A stretch of 64,000 nucleotides of DNA, taken from Allofournierella massiliensis (lineage in GTDB: Bacteria; Bacillota; Clostridia; Oscillospirales; Ruminococcaceae). The notes below the pieces were generated by a model. That model saw only the letters and a program-made list of their open reading frames with translations, did no database searches and was not told the origin of the DNA. The DNA is taken from the NCBI RefSeq assembly GCF_004345265.1, contig NZ_SLUM01000004.1, forward strand, positions 89,726-153,725, written 5' to 3'. The position numbers were made by a program, and so were the translations under genes. Shown piece after piece: positions 39,140 through 47,544 of this stretch (positions within the stretch are counted from its first letter, which is position 1; the number at the start of each line of letters is the position of its first letter).

Positions 39140-39649
39140 GTGGCCTCGCAAACCCCATGCACCCAGCAGCAGATGGAGCGGCTGGTGGATGAATATGGCA
39201 ATGGAATGCTGCGGCTCTGCTGCATGTATCTGGGGGATGTGCATCTGGCCCAGGACGCCGTGCAGGACGCCTTTGTGAAAATCTATCGGGCCTGGCCCGC
39301 CATTCCGGATCCGGCGACGGAAAAGGCCTGGGTGATGAAGATCACCGTGAATGTGTGCAAGGATTACCTGCGCAGCGCCTGGAAGCGCCGGGTCAGCCTG
39401 GTGGATCAGTATCCCGAGCTGCCCGCGGGCCAGGAGCCCCGTTCGGAAGAGGGTCGCCTGATCCAGGAGATCATGGCCCTGAAGCCGAAATACCGCGAGG
39501 TCATCCTTCTGCACTACTATCAGCAGCTGCGCGTGGGTGAGATCGCCGCCATTCTGGGGGCGCCTCAGTCCACGGTGAGCATCCGGCTCCACCGGGCGCG
39601 GGAGCTGCTGAAAAAACGTTTGGAGGGAGGGCCCTATGAGGATCTTTGA
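39140..39649 (+). CDS. Sigma-70 family (ECF-type) RNA polymerase sigma factor
   Basis: From GTG at 39140, nine bases after AAGGAG, the product is 169 residues. Region 2 is YGNGMLRLCCMYLGDVHLAQDAVQDAFVKIYRAWP. Region 4 (LKPKYREVILLHYYQQLRVGEIAAILGAPQSTVSIRLHRARELLKKRL) is a clear helix-turn-helix. ATG at 39074 has no ribosome binding site and adds residues not typical of the family. The end overlaps the next gene by 14 bases, as in sigma/anti-sigma pairs. Target promoters were not identified. Confidence 0.9.
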   Translation: MASQTPCTQQQMERLVDEYGNGMLRLCCMYLGDVHLAQDAVQDAFVKIYRAWPAIPDPATEKAWVMKITVNVCKDYLRSAWKRRVSLVDQYPELPAGQEPRSEEGRLIQEIMALKPKYREVILLHYYQQLRVGEIAAILGAPQSTVSIRLHRARELLKKRLEGGPYEDL

Positions 39650-41078
39650 CGACAAACGCTGCGACGATACCATCCGCCTCGCGATCGATCGCGAGTTGGG
39701 AAGCATCCAACTGGATGCTTCCCAAAAGAGTGCTATCCTGGCCCAGTGCAGGCCCAGCCTGACCGTAGCGCCCCGCCATCGGCCGATGCGCCGTGTGCTG
39801 GCGGTGGCGGCAAGCTTTGCCGCAGTCATGGTTCTGAGCGTCGGCACGCTGGCCGCCGCACCCGAACTGCGGGAAAGCCTGAAAGGCCTCTCGGAGGACA
39901 CCATCGCCATTCTGCAGCCGGTGAATCAGGTGAGCGAGGATCAGGGCATCCGCATGGAGGTGCTGGGCGCAGTGAACGACGGCGGCGTGGCCGTTGCGTT
40001 TCTGAGCCTGCAGGATACCACCGGGCAGGGCCGTGTGAGCGACACCGTGCGCCTGATGGACTGCCAGATCAGCGATGATCTGGGCATTGCAATCGCCAAC
40101 GTGGTGAGTTATGACGAAACCACCGAAACCGCGATCCTGCGGCTGGAGGGCATGGGCGGCGACGCCGATGCAGGGGAAAAGATCACCGTGAGCGCCCGTT
40201 CTCTGCTCAGCGGTGAGCAGCAGGTGAGCGACGAATCCACCGGTTACACGGTGAGCGAGCTGATCGCCAGCGGCCCGGCGGCGGAATATGCGCCCCCGGA
40301 AGAGGGCCTGATCATGGGCAGCATGGCGAGCGTGGATGACCCGGAAAACGCGGAGATTACACTGGAGGAGATTGACCAGCTGAAAGATTCCGGCAAGGTG
40401 CCTGTGCTGGAGCCCTGGGCCGAAGGCCTGAAGATCGACGGTGTGGACTGGGCTACCGTGGCTGCCGCAGCAAAGATCGGCAATCAGCTGCACATCCAGT
40501 ACAATACGGATAGTGTTCTGGGCGGCGTGAACAGCCTGAGCTTCCGCTTGAAGGATTCCTCGGGCCAGATTCTGGATCTGCCCATGCTGGAGCTGAACAT
40601 CGGCCCCCGCACCGAGCTGAGCCGGGAGCTGTATTATACCGAAACCAATGAGTATGTGCTCTTTTTGCCCGAAGGGCAGGATGTGAGCGATATGGAAGTG
40701 GTTTACAGCGGCACCACCTATGATTCCCTGACTCAGGGCAACTGGTCCACCACCTTCCGGCTGGAGCAGGTGAAGGAACGGCTGCAGAGCAGGCAGGAGC
40801 TGGATCTGGGCGGCTGGACGGTGGAAAGCGTGACCGTTTCCCCGGTTGCGGTTACCGTGCGCGGCAGCGGCGATCTGTGGGATCTGGGCGGCGAGATGCC
40901 GGAGGTTCGCGTCTGGCTGCAGGATGGTACCCAGGTGGATGCCTCTTCCGCCGGAACATCCATCGATGGTGAGGATGTGACCCTGAACAGCATGTTCAAC
41001 GAGATTCTGGATCTTTCCCAGGTGAAAACGGTTACCCTGAACGGCGAACCGCTGGAAATGGAATACGTTGCCGAATAA
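39636..41078 (+). CDS. DUF4179 domain protein, probable membrane anti-sigma factor
   Basis: The 480-residue protein has a short cytoplasmic N-terminus (about 50 residues), one membrane helix (VLAVAASFAAVMVLSVGTLAA), and a large beta-rich extracytoplasmic region matching DUF4179. Family members are commonly encoded with ECF sigma factors and are thought to restrain them. Its start lies inside the sigma gene, so translation is coupled. The sensed signal is unknown. Confidence 0.85.
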   Translation: MRIFDDKRCDDTIRLAIDRELGSIQLDASQKSAILAQCRPSLTVAPRHRPMRRVLAVAASFAAVMVLSVGTLAAAPELRESLKGLSEDTIAILQPVNQVSEDQGIRMEVLGAVNDGGVAVAFLSLQDTTGQGRVSDTVRLMDCQISDDLGIAIANVVSYDETTETAILRLEGMGGDADAGEKITVSARSLLSGEQQVSDESTGYTVSELIASGPAAEYAPPEEGLIMGSMASVDDPENAEITLEEIDQLKDSGKVPVLEPWAEGLKIDGVDWATVAAAAKIGNQLHIQYNTDSVLGGVNSLSFRLKDSSGQILDLPMLELNIGPRTELSRELYYTETNEYVLFLPEGQDVSDMEVVYSGTTYDSLTQGNWSTTFRLEQVKERLQSRQELDLGGWTVESVTVSPVAVTVRGSGDLWDLGGEMPEVRVWLQDGTQVDASSAGTSIDGEDVTLNSMFNEILDLSQVKTVTLNGEPLEMEYVAE

Positions 41079-41088
41079 AAGATAATGC

Positions 41089-41132
41089 GCCGGAAGCACT
41101 CCGTTGTGAAGTGCTTCCGGCGCTTTTTTTCG
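41089..41132 (+). terminator. Terminator of the sigma/DUF4179 operon
   Basis: GCGCCGGAAGCACT pairs perfectly with AGTGCTTCCGGCGC and is followed by TTTTTTT. Confidence 0.9.
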
Positions 41133-41186
41133 TTTCAGGGCAGCAGCTGGCCCGAAGAGGAGATTATGAATCACACTAAACAGAAT

Positions 41187-41220
41187 AACGCGCCGGTCAT
41201 CCCTGTGGCCGGCGCGTTAT
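41187..41220 (-). terminator. Terminator of the SLC13 transporter gene
   Basis: AACGCGCCGG...CCGGCGCGTT forms a hairpin; on the minus strand it is followed by ATTCTGTTTAG. It lies about 60 bases downstream of the transporter stop. Confidence 0.65.
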
Positions 41221-41280
41221 TCCATGAGAAGAGAGAAAAAGGAGTTTCAGAGAAAAGAGTGGATTCCATGCCCCGGAGAA

Positions 41281-42666
41281 TCAAGTGTACAGGGGCCAGA
41301 ATACGGGAACCAGCACAAGGGTGGTCAGATAGCAGAGCACCAGCAGCGGCAGGCCTACCCGCAGATAATCGTTGAAGCGGTATCCGCCCGGCTTCATCAC
41401 CAGCGTGTTGGGCGGGGTGCCCATGGGGGTGGCCAGCGCACAGGAGGCAGCCACCGAAATCACGATCAGAACACTCTTGGGGTTGATGCTCAGATTGGAA
41501 GCGATGTGCAGCCCGATGGGAGCCAGAAGAGCGGCACAGGCCGTATTGGACATGAACTGCGTCAGGCTGGTGGTCAGCAGAAACAGCACCGACATAATGA
41601 GATAGGGGTTGGCGTTGTTTCCCAGCAGATGCACCACCCCGTTTGCAATCTGTTCGCCGGCACCGGAAACCTCCAATGCCTGAGCCATGGGCAGCATACC
41701 CGCAAAGAGAAACAGGGTGCTCCAGCTGATGGAGCCATAGGCTTCGCTTTCCGTCAGGGTGCCGCAAACCACACACAGCACGGCGGCAATGGTGGTAAGC
41801 ACGGCCAGCGGGGCCAGATTCAGCACCATGCCAATCAAAAGCCCGATAAAGATCAGCAGGGTAATGATCTGTTTTCTGGTGTTGTAGTGTTCCGGAGAGG
41901 GGATCACTTCGGCCTCGTCCGGCTCAAAGGGACGGGCGGGCAGTAAGACACGGCCCAGAGTAAGCAGATAAATGATGCCAACAATGGTCAGCGGAATGCC
42001 GATCTTGGCGAATTCGAAGAAACCGAAGCTGCCCAGCCCGGCGGCGGTGATCACGCTGTTCACCGTGGTGTTGGGCGGGGTACCCACCAGCGAGATCAAT
42101 CCGCCCAGGCTGCAGGCCATGGCCAGCGGCAAAAGCAGGCGGGTGCGGCTGCAGCCCACCGATTTGGAAAAGCCCAGGCAGATGGGCATCAGAACGGCCA
42201 CAGTTCCGGTGTTGCTGAGCATGGAGGAAAGCACCGCACTCAGAAGCATCACACCCAGCATGGCGGTGGTCTCGTTTTTGCCGGCAATCCGCGCCATTTT
42301 GCTGCCGATAATGCTCACGATTCCGGTGGAGAACATGGCCCCGCCCACCACAAACATTCCGCCGAACAGAACCACGGTAGAGTCGCAGAAGCCGGAGAAA
42401 ATGTCGCTGGCGGGCAGAACTTCCGCATACCACAGCGCCACAGGAACGCACAGTGCAGCAATGGCAATGGGAATCAGCTCAAAAATAAAAAGCACCGAGA
42501 CCATGCCGAGAATCAACAGGGTCAGGCTGCTGGCGCTCCAGTGCAGTATGGAATGGGCAACAAACAGCAGAATGGCCTCCGCCGCAACCACAGCGAAACC
42601 GATCTGCTTTTTTGGTGCCGCCGGTGAGCGAAACTGCAGATCCCTTTCAAAAAGTTTGTTCTTCAT
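41281..42666 (-). CDS. SLC13/DASS family anion (dicarboxylate or sulfate) transporter
   Basis: The 461-residue polytopic protein has about twelve helices. It has the two duplicated DASS substrate/Na+ motifs: LSNTGTVAVLMP and MSNTACAALLAP, each followed by a GTPPNT box (SLVGTPPNTTVN and ATPMGTPPNTLVM). Family members import dicarboxylates, citrate, sulfate or similar anions, usually with Na+. The specific substrate cannot be told. It is a single gene with its own consensus promoter. Confidence 0.92.
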   Translation of the reverse strand: MKNKLFERDLQFRSPAAPKKQIGFAVVAAEAILLFVAHSILHWSASSLTLLILGMVSVLFIFELIPIAIAALCVPVALWYAEVLPASDIFSGFCDSTVVLFGGMFVVGGAMFSTGIVSIIGSKMARIAGKNETTAMLGVMLLSAVLSSMLSNTGTVAVLMPICLGFSKSVGCSRTRLLLPLAMACSLGGLISLVGTPPNTTVNSVITAAGLGSFGFFEFAKIGIPLTIVGIIYLLTLGRVLLPARPFEPDEAEVIPSPEHYNTRKQIITLLIFIGLLIGMVLNLAPLAVLTTIAAVLCVVCGTLTESEAYGSISWSTLFLFAGMLPMAQALEVSGAGEQIANGVVHLLGNNANPYLIMSVLFLLTTSLTQFMSNTACAALLAPIGLHIASNLSINPKSVLIVISVAASCALATPMGTPPNTLVMKPGGYRFNDYLRVGLPLLVLCYLTTLVLVPVFWPLYT

Positions 42667-42746
42667 GAATCCATCCCCTTGATGTGTGGATTGGAAAAAT
42701 GCACAGAAAATAGTATACTATGTGAACAATGATGTTTAGTATCTAT

Positions 42747-42775
42747 ATTATAACGACTGGTGAATTGTATGTCAA
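42747..42775 (-). promoter_or_regulatory. Consensus promoter of the SLC13 gene
   Basis: On the minus strand TTGACA (42775-42770) and TATAAT (42752-42747), both perfect, are 17 bp apart. A 12-bp perfect palindrome, ATAGTATACTAT at 42710-42721, lies in the leader about 20-30 bases after the expected start and shares its core with the palindrome over the ruvC promoter. Confidence 0.85.
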
Positions 42776-42900
42776 TCCGGAACAATCGAAAACGTAAAAA
42801 TTGTTTGAAAACAGGGGAAAATATCCGGCAGAATGCAGCAAAAACGGCACGATGGGCATGGTAGCATGGTCTTGTACCACAAAAAGAAGGAGGGAAGGCC

Positions 42901-43023
42901 GTGGGAACAATCCTGTTGCTGGTATTATTGTGTGCGGCGCTGGGCAGCGCACTGGTGTGTTATGCGGGGGCCTGTGTGTCCAGCCGGGAGGAGCGCCGGT
43001 CCGAACAGCAGCGGCGGCGCTGA
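42901..43023 (+). CDS. Small single-helix membrane protein (40 aa)
   Basis: GTG at 42901 follows AGAAGGAGGGAAGGCC. The product has a hydrophobic helix of about 24 residues (GTILLLVLLCAALGSALVCYAG) and a short, highly charged cytoplasmic tail (EERRSEQQRRR). Clean ribosome binding site and topology argue that it is real. I do not recognise a family. It lies 83 bases upstream of the TetM-like gene and could be transcribed separately, since a promoter element lies between them. Confidence 0.55.
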   Translation: MGTILLLVLLCAALGSALVCYAGACVSSREERRSEQQRRR

Positions 43024-43066
43024 AGGGGAAAGAAGCAAAATGAAACTCGGATTTTCGTGCATTCTG

Positions 43067-43075
43067 TGATACAAT
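43067..43075 (+). promoter_or_regulatory. Extended -10 promoter element
   Basis: TGATACAAT lies 32 bases upstream of the GTPase start; no clear -35 is visible. Confidence 0.45.
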
Positions 43076-43106
43076 AAAAGGCAGTACGATCACAGGAGAA
43101 AACGCG

Positions 43107-45689
43107 ATGAAACGAATTTGTACGGGTCTGCTGGCCCATGTGGACGCGGGTAAAACCACCCTGTCCGAAGCATTGCTGTATCGGGCCGGATGCCTGAAAA
43201 AGCTGGGCCGTGTGGATCACAAGGACGCCTTTCTGGATACCAACGCCATGGAGAGGGAGCGGGGCATCACCATCTTCTCCAAGCAGGCGGTGCTCGGCCT
43301 GCCCGATGCGCAGATCACCCTGCTGGATACCCCCGGCCATGTGGATTTTTCCGGCGAGATGGAGCGCACTCTCTCGGTGCTGGACTACGCGGTGCTGGTG
43401 GTAAGCGGCACCGACGGCGTGCAGAGCCACACCGAAACCGTGTGGAAGCTGCTGCGCCGTTATGGGGTGCCGGTGTTTGTGTTTGTGAACAAGATGGATC
43501 TGGCTGGAGCGGATCGGCAGGCAGTGCTGGATCAGCTTGCCCGCCTGGAAGAGGGTTTCGTGCCCTTCGACGGTTCTCTCGAACCGGATGCCTTTGCGGA
43601 AGCACTGGCCATGCAGAGCGAAGAGGCCATGGAGGCCTATCTGGAAAACGGAGAAGTGCCCCGGGAGCTGATCACCACCATGGTGGCCCGGCGGCAGGTG
43701 TTTCCCTGCCTGTTCGGCTCGGCGCTGAAGCTGCAAGGGGGGGATGAGCTGCTGGCCGCCTTGCAGGCGTATACCCGCCAGCCCAAAGAGGCGGAAGAGT
43801 TTGCCGCCCGGGTGTTCAAGATCTCCCGGGACGAACAGGGCAGCCGGCTCACCTGGCTGAAGGTCACCGGCGGCCATCTGCGGGTAAAGGCGCTGCTCAC
43901 CGGTGAAGATCCGGACGGTCAGCCCTGGCAGGAAAAGGCCGACCAGCTGCGGGTGTATTCCGGAGCCAAATTCCAGGCGGTGGAGCAGGCCCCGGCAGGC
44001 ACCGTGTGCGCCGTTACCGGCCTGACCCGTACCTGGGCAGGCCAGGGCCTGGGCGAGGAGACCGCCGGCCAGGCCCCGGTGCTCCAGCCGGTGCAGAGCT
44101 GCCGTCTGCTGCTGCCCGAGGGCTGCGACGCCCACGCGGTGCTGCCACGGCTGCCCCAGCTGCAGGAGGAGGACCCCCAGTTGCGTATTGTGTGGAACGA
44201 GTGTCTGGGCGAGATTCATCTGCAGATGATGGGCGAGGTGCAGCTGGACGTGCTCAAGCGGCTGATTTGGGAACGGTTTGGGCTGGCTGTGGGCTTTGGC
44301 CCCGGCAGCATCGTGTATAAGGAGACCATCGCCGGGCCGGTGGAGGGCGTGGGGCATTTTGAGCCGCTGCGCCATTATGCTGAGGTGCATCTGCTGTTGG
44401 AACCGCTGCCCCGGGGCGCGGGCCTGCAGTTTGATTCCATCTGCAGCGAGGACGTGCTGGACCGGAACTGGCAGCGGCTGATCCTCACCCATCTGGAGGA
44501 AAAGGAACATCTGGGCGTGCTCACCGGCAGCCCCATCACGGATATGAAAATCACACTCACCGCCGGCCGGGCTCACTTGAAGCATACCGAGGGCGGCGAT
44601 TTCCGGCAGGCCACCTACCGGGCAGTGCGGCAGGGCCTGATGCAGGCGGACAGTATTTTGCTGGAACCCTGGTATGAGTTCCGGCTGGAGGTGCCCGCCG
44701 AGCAGGTGGGCCGGGCCATGGCAGACGTGCAGCGGATGGGCGGCAGCTTTGACCCGCCGGAGCTGCTGGGCGATACCTCGGTGCTCACCGGCAGTGTGCC
44801 GGTGGCGGAAATGCGGGGCTATGCCATGGAACTGGCCGGCTACACCAGGGGCAAGGGGAAACTGGCCTGCACGCTGGCGGGCTACCGGCCCTGCCACGAT
44901 GCCCCCGCGGTGATCGAGCAGGTGGGCTACGACCCGGAACGGGATACGGAAAACCCGGCGGACTCGGTGTTCTGTGCCCATGGCGCAGGCTATAACGTGA
45001 AGTGGGACGAGGTGCCCGCTCATGCCCATGTGGAAAGCGGCGTGCGCCTGAACGAGCCGGAAGAGGAGGAAACACCCGCCGCCCGGCAGCCTCGGCGGCA
45101 GGCAGCGCCGGTCTCCTCGCTGGAGGAGGACAAGCAGCTGGCAGCCATCTTCGAGCGGACGTACGGCCCTTCCAAGGGGCGGGAGCTGTTCCGCCCCGCG
45201 CCGGTAAAGCCGGCGGAATACCATTTTGAACCCAGCGGGCCGGAGTATCTTCTGGTGGACGGCTATAACCTGATCTTCGCCTGGGATGAGTTGAAAAAGC
45301 TGGCGGCGGATAATCTGGAAGGCGCGCGGCAGGCGCTGGCGGATCTTTTGTGCAATTACCGGGGCTTTCACGATTGTCAGGTAATTCTGGTGTTCGATGC
45401 CTACAAGGTGCCCCATGGCACCGGTGAGGTGAGCCGGTATCATAATATTTACATCGTCTATACCCGGGAAGCGGAAACCGCGGATATGTACATCGAAAAG
45501 ACCACCTACCAGCTGGCAAAGCAGCGCCGGGTGCGGGTGGTCACCTCGGACGGAGCCGAACAGCTGATCATTCTGGGGCACGGGGCGCTGCGGGTCTCGG
45601 CCCGTTCCTTCCGGGAAGAGGTGGAGCGTACCAACGGCGAAATTCGCCGCATTCTGGAGGAGAATCGCCTGAAAAATGCCCGGCGATAA
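43107..45689 (+). CDS. TetM-like ribosomal-protection GTPase fused to a YacP-type NYN domain
   Basis: The first 640 residues are an EF-G-like GTPase of the tetracycline ribosomal-protection class. G1 is AHVDAGKTTLSEALL near residue 9, switch RGITIFSKQA follows, G3 is DTPGHVDFSGEMERTL and G4 is NKMDLAG. After a charged linker (about 640-710) comes a domain opening YLLVDGYNLIFAWDELKKL near 713. It continues with ILVFDAYKVP and VVTSDGAEQLIILGHGALRVSA, the YacP/Rae1-like NYN ribonuclease fold with its acidic residues. The whole is 860 residues. Whether it confers tetracycline resistance is uncertain; a housekeeping ribosome-rescue role is equally possible. Confidence 0.88.
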   Translation: MKRICTGLLAHVDAGKTTLSEALLYRAGCLKKLGRVDHKDAFLDTNAMERERGITIFSKQAVLGLPDAQITLLDTPGHVDFSGEMERTLSVLDYAVLVVSGTDGVQSHTETVWKLLRRYGVPVFVFVNKMDLAGADRQAVLDQLARLEEGFVPFDGSLEPDAFAEALAMQSEEAMEAYLENGEVPRELITTMVARRQVFPCLFGSALKLQGGDELLAALQAYTRQPKEAEEFAARVFKISRDEQGSRLTWLKVTGGHLRVKALLTGEDPDGQPWQEKADQLRVYSGAKFQAVEQAPAGTVCAVTGLTRTWAGQGLGEETAGQAPVLQPVQSCRLLLPEGCDAHAVLPRLPQLQEEDPQLRIVWNECLGEIHLQMMGEVQLDVLKRLIWERFGLAVGFGPGSIVYKETIAGPVEGVGHFEPLRHYAEVHLLLEPLPRGAGLQFDSICSEDVLDRNWQRLILTHLEEKEHLGVLTGSPITDMKITLTAGRAHLKHTEGGDFRQATYRAVRQGLMQADSILLEPWYEFRLEVPAEQVGRAMADVQRMGGSFDPPELLGDTSVLTGSVPVAEMRGYAMELAGYTRGKGKLACTLAGYRPCHDAPAVIEQVGYDPERDTENPADSVFCAHGAGYNVKWDEVPAHAHVESGVRLNEPEEEETPAARQPRRQAAPVSSLEEDKQLAAIFERTYGPSKGRELFRPAPVKPAEYHFEPSGPEYLLVDGYNLIFAWDELKKLAADNLEGARQALADLLCNYRGFHDCQVILVFDAYKVPHGTGEVSRYHNIYIVYTREAETADMYIEKTTYQLAKQRRVRVVTSDGAEQLIILGHGALRVSARSFREEVERTNGEIRRILEENRLKNARR

Positions 45690-45792
45690 GAAAAAACGAA
45701 CGGGCGAAAAACGCCAGAGCGCAGGAAAAATCACCGGCCCGGCAAGGGAAAGCCTCCCGGCCGGGCCGGTGGTGCGCCGGCCGAAAAAGTGC

Positions 45793-45821
45793 TTGCATTT
45801 TCAGGCCCGGTATAGTATAAT
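45793..45821 (+). promoter_or_regulatory. Promoter of tRNA-Leu
   Basis: TTGCAT (45793-45798) and TATAAT (45816-45821) are 17 bp apart, 18 bases before the tRNA. Confidence 0.8.
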
Positions 45822-45839
45822 AAACCCTGTTACAAATAA

Positions 45840-45925
45840 GCCGGTGTGTCGGAATGGCAGACGATGCGGACTCAAAATCCGTTGGTGGCAACACCGTGTG
45901 GGTTCAAGTCCCACCACCGGCACCA
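45840..45925 (+). tRNA. tRNA-Leu (anticodon CAA)
   Basis: Acceptor GCCGGTG pairs with CACCGGC, followed by discriminator A and an encoded CCA. The anticodon loop CTCAAAA gives CAA. A long variable arm (GGTGGCAACACC) marks a class II tRNA, and the T loop is TTCAAGT. Confidence 0.93.
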
Positions 45926-45929
45926 TGTT

Positions 45930-45970
45930 AAAAGCTACATTTTGAGAAATCAAAGTGTAGCTTTTTTCTT
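45930..45970 (+). terminator. Terminator of tRNA-Leu and left copy of an att-like repeat
   Basis: AAAAGCTACATTTTG...CAAAGTGTAGCTTTTTT forms a hairpin with a T-run. Bases 45935-45960 recur at 50715-50740 with two mismatches (19 consecutive identical bases at the 3' end). Confidence 0.75.
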
Positions 45971-45986
45971 ATGCTCTCATATAGTC

Positions 45987-46026
45987 AAAATTCCTCCATG
46001 CTATACTTCTAGCATGGAGGAATTTT
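45987..46026 (+). promoter_or_regulatory. Perfect 16-bp inverted repeat over the recombinase ribosome binding site
   Basis: AAAATTCCTCCATGCT (45987-46002) and its exact reverse complement (46011-46026) flank an 8-base loop. The right arm contains the GGAGG used by the recombinase start at 46028, so the RNA hairpin would hide it. Confidence 0.8.
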
Positions 46027-46027
46027 T

Positions 46028-47092
46028 ATGAGGCCGGAAATGAGCGCTTTTTCTCACAAGAAAGAAAAATTGCGGGTTGCAGCTTACTGTCGAGTCAGCA
46101 CGAAGAATCCAGAACAGCTGGAAAGTCTTGAAATCCAGAAATCTTACTTTGAAACCGTTATTAGGGAGAATCCAAACTGGAGCTTGGTGAAAATCTATTC
46201 TGATGTTGGTTCTGCTTTGAGAACGAAAAACAGGCCTGGTTATCGGCAGATGATCCTGGACGGTAAAAAAGGCTTGTTTGACTTGGTTTTAGTGAAATCA
46301 TTGAGCCGGTTTGGACGTAATACGGTCGAAACCTTGGCGCAGATAAGGGAGTGGAAGCAAATGGATATTGGTGTGTATGCCGAAATGGAAAATATTGATA
46401 CCAGAAAGGTGAACGACAGTGCGCTCAGCATTTTTCTGGCTATGGCTCAGGAAGAAAGCTGTAGCAAAAGTGAGAATATCAAATTTGGGATTCGAGCACG
46501 GATGCGCAGCGGGAAGACAATTCTCAACCACACTCAGTTTCTTGGCTATACAAAGGGCTCAGATGGGGTGTTAGTTGTTGTTCCCGAAGAGGCGGAGATC
46601 GTGCGGAAAATCTTTGACTTATATTTGTAGGGGTATGGTGTGCGAAAAATCAAGCGGTATCTGGAGGAACATGGAGTAAAGACAGCAACAGGGAAAGCTG
46701 TTTGGAGCACATCAACCATCGACCGTATACTAAGCAATGAAAAGTACATTGGTAATGTGCTGATGCAGAAAACCTATACACCTGATTTTTTAACGGGTAA
46801 GCAGGAAAAGAACGATGGTGCTTTCAGCATGTTTTTCGTGGAGAATGCGCATGAGGCAATTGTTGATAAAGAAATATTCAAAAAAGTTCAAGAGAGGAAA
46901 AAAGCGCGTAGGGATAAAGAAGAATAATGGTGAATGGACACGTCATTATGTCAACGATAATCATCTAGCAATCATTTCACGAAAAATATTTCACTAGAAT
47001 CCAGAAAAAGATTGATTGTCGAAGTATCAAGAGGTGGGCAGGGGTCGAAGTCTAAAGGTGAGTTACGGAAAATTTACCAGTAAATATCATTG
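46028..47092 (+). pseudogene. Serine site-specific recombinase, decayed
   Basis: The N-terminus has the serine resolvase signature RVAAYCRVSTKNPEQLESLEIQ with the nucleophile Ser, then FDLVLVKSLSRFGRNTVETL. A TAG stop at 46628-46630 interrupts FDLYL*GYGVRKIKRYLEEHG, where the family usually has Gln or Ala. The same frame then continues through the recombinase domain to a TAA ending at 46927. Recognisable fragments continue in another frame (HYVNDNHLAIISRKIF near 46940-46993, and GKFTSKY near 47070). No coiled coil or zinc ribbon survives. It is probably the former integrase of the surrounding element. Confidence 0.8.
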
Positions 47093-47207
47093 AGTGCTCC
47101 ACTGGGTACATAGAAAATATAGGAATTTAGAATCGTGATTAAGTGAGCTTCAATTTTGAAAATATGAAATGCCATATGAAGAGGAAATATTTGACATATA
47201 TCTGATA

Positions 47208-47366
47208 TTAATTTATAATAAAGAAGCTCCAAATGTAGATTTGGAGGACGAGGATTGTTGTCAATAGTCCTGAGCAAACATTCGTAAGAACTTTGTCAAG
47301 GAACTGTGTGTCAGAGATCCAGAGCGGCCACGTGGCCACGGTGACGGTAATGAGATACAGTAGCAT
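47208..47366 (-). CDS. Small hydrophobic peptide (52 aa), candidate toxin-like gene
   Basis: I do not recognise a family. ATG at 47366 follows AAGGAG at 8-base spacing, and an extended -10, TGTTATAAT, lies just upstream on the same strand near 47390-47398. The product begins MLLYLITVTVATWPLWI and ends with a second hydrophobic segment (LLTTILVLQIYIWSFFIIN), so it is two short helices. The 3' end overlaps a terminator-like hairpin (CTCCAAAT-CTAC-ATTTGGAG, then CTTCTTT). Size, topology and self-contained transcription resemble type I toxins, but no antisense RNA is proven. Confidence 0.5.
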   Translation of the reverse strand: MLLYLITVTVATWPLWISDTQFLDKVLTNVCSGLLTTILVLQIYIWSFFIIN

Positions 47367-47477
47367 ATTGATACGCTCCTTACGTTCAATTATAACATGA
47401 TTGAACATTAGCGAACCCAAGGATGGCTGGTATTAACCCGGCAATGTGTTTGCTAAGTATAATGCCAAGTTAAAAAG

Positions 47478-47522
47478 TATACCCGTCAGTTGAGGAATGC
47501 CATCCGCCGTACTGACGGGTAT
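47478..47522 (+). ncRNA. Stem-loop in the leader of the reverse transcriptase gene (candidate RT-associated RNA)
   Basis: TACCCGTCAG and CTGACGGGTA form a perfect 10-bp stem around a 25-base loop, ending 22 bases before the chosen RT start. TATAAT at 47459-47464 could be a -10. Retron and DRT-type RTs commonly have a structured RNA at this position, but nothing here proves one. Confidence 0.35.
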
Positions 47523-47544
47523 TGCGTTATATGGGGGTTATAAT

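Noticed and set aside
43107..45689. Calling the GTPase a proven tetracycline resistance gene
   Set aside because: The family includes many chromosomal members with unknown phenotype, and the NYN fusion is not found in classic TetM/O/W proteins.
46815..46997. Separate 60-aa protein overlapping the recombinase tail
   Set aside because: Its C-terminal part is clearly a frameshifted piece of the recombinase domain, so it belongs to the pseudogene.
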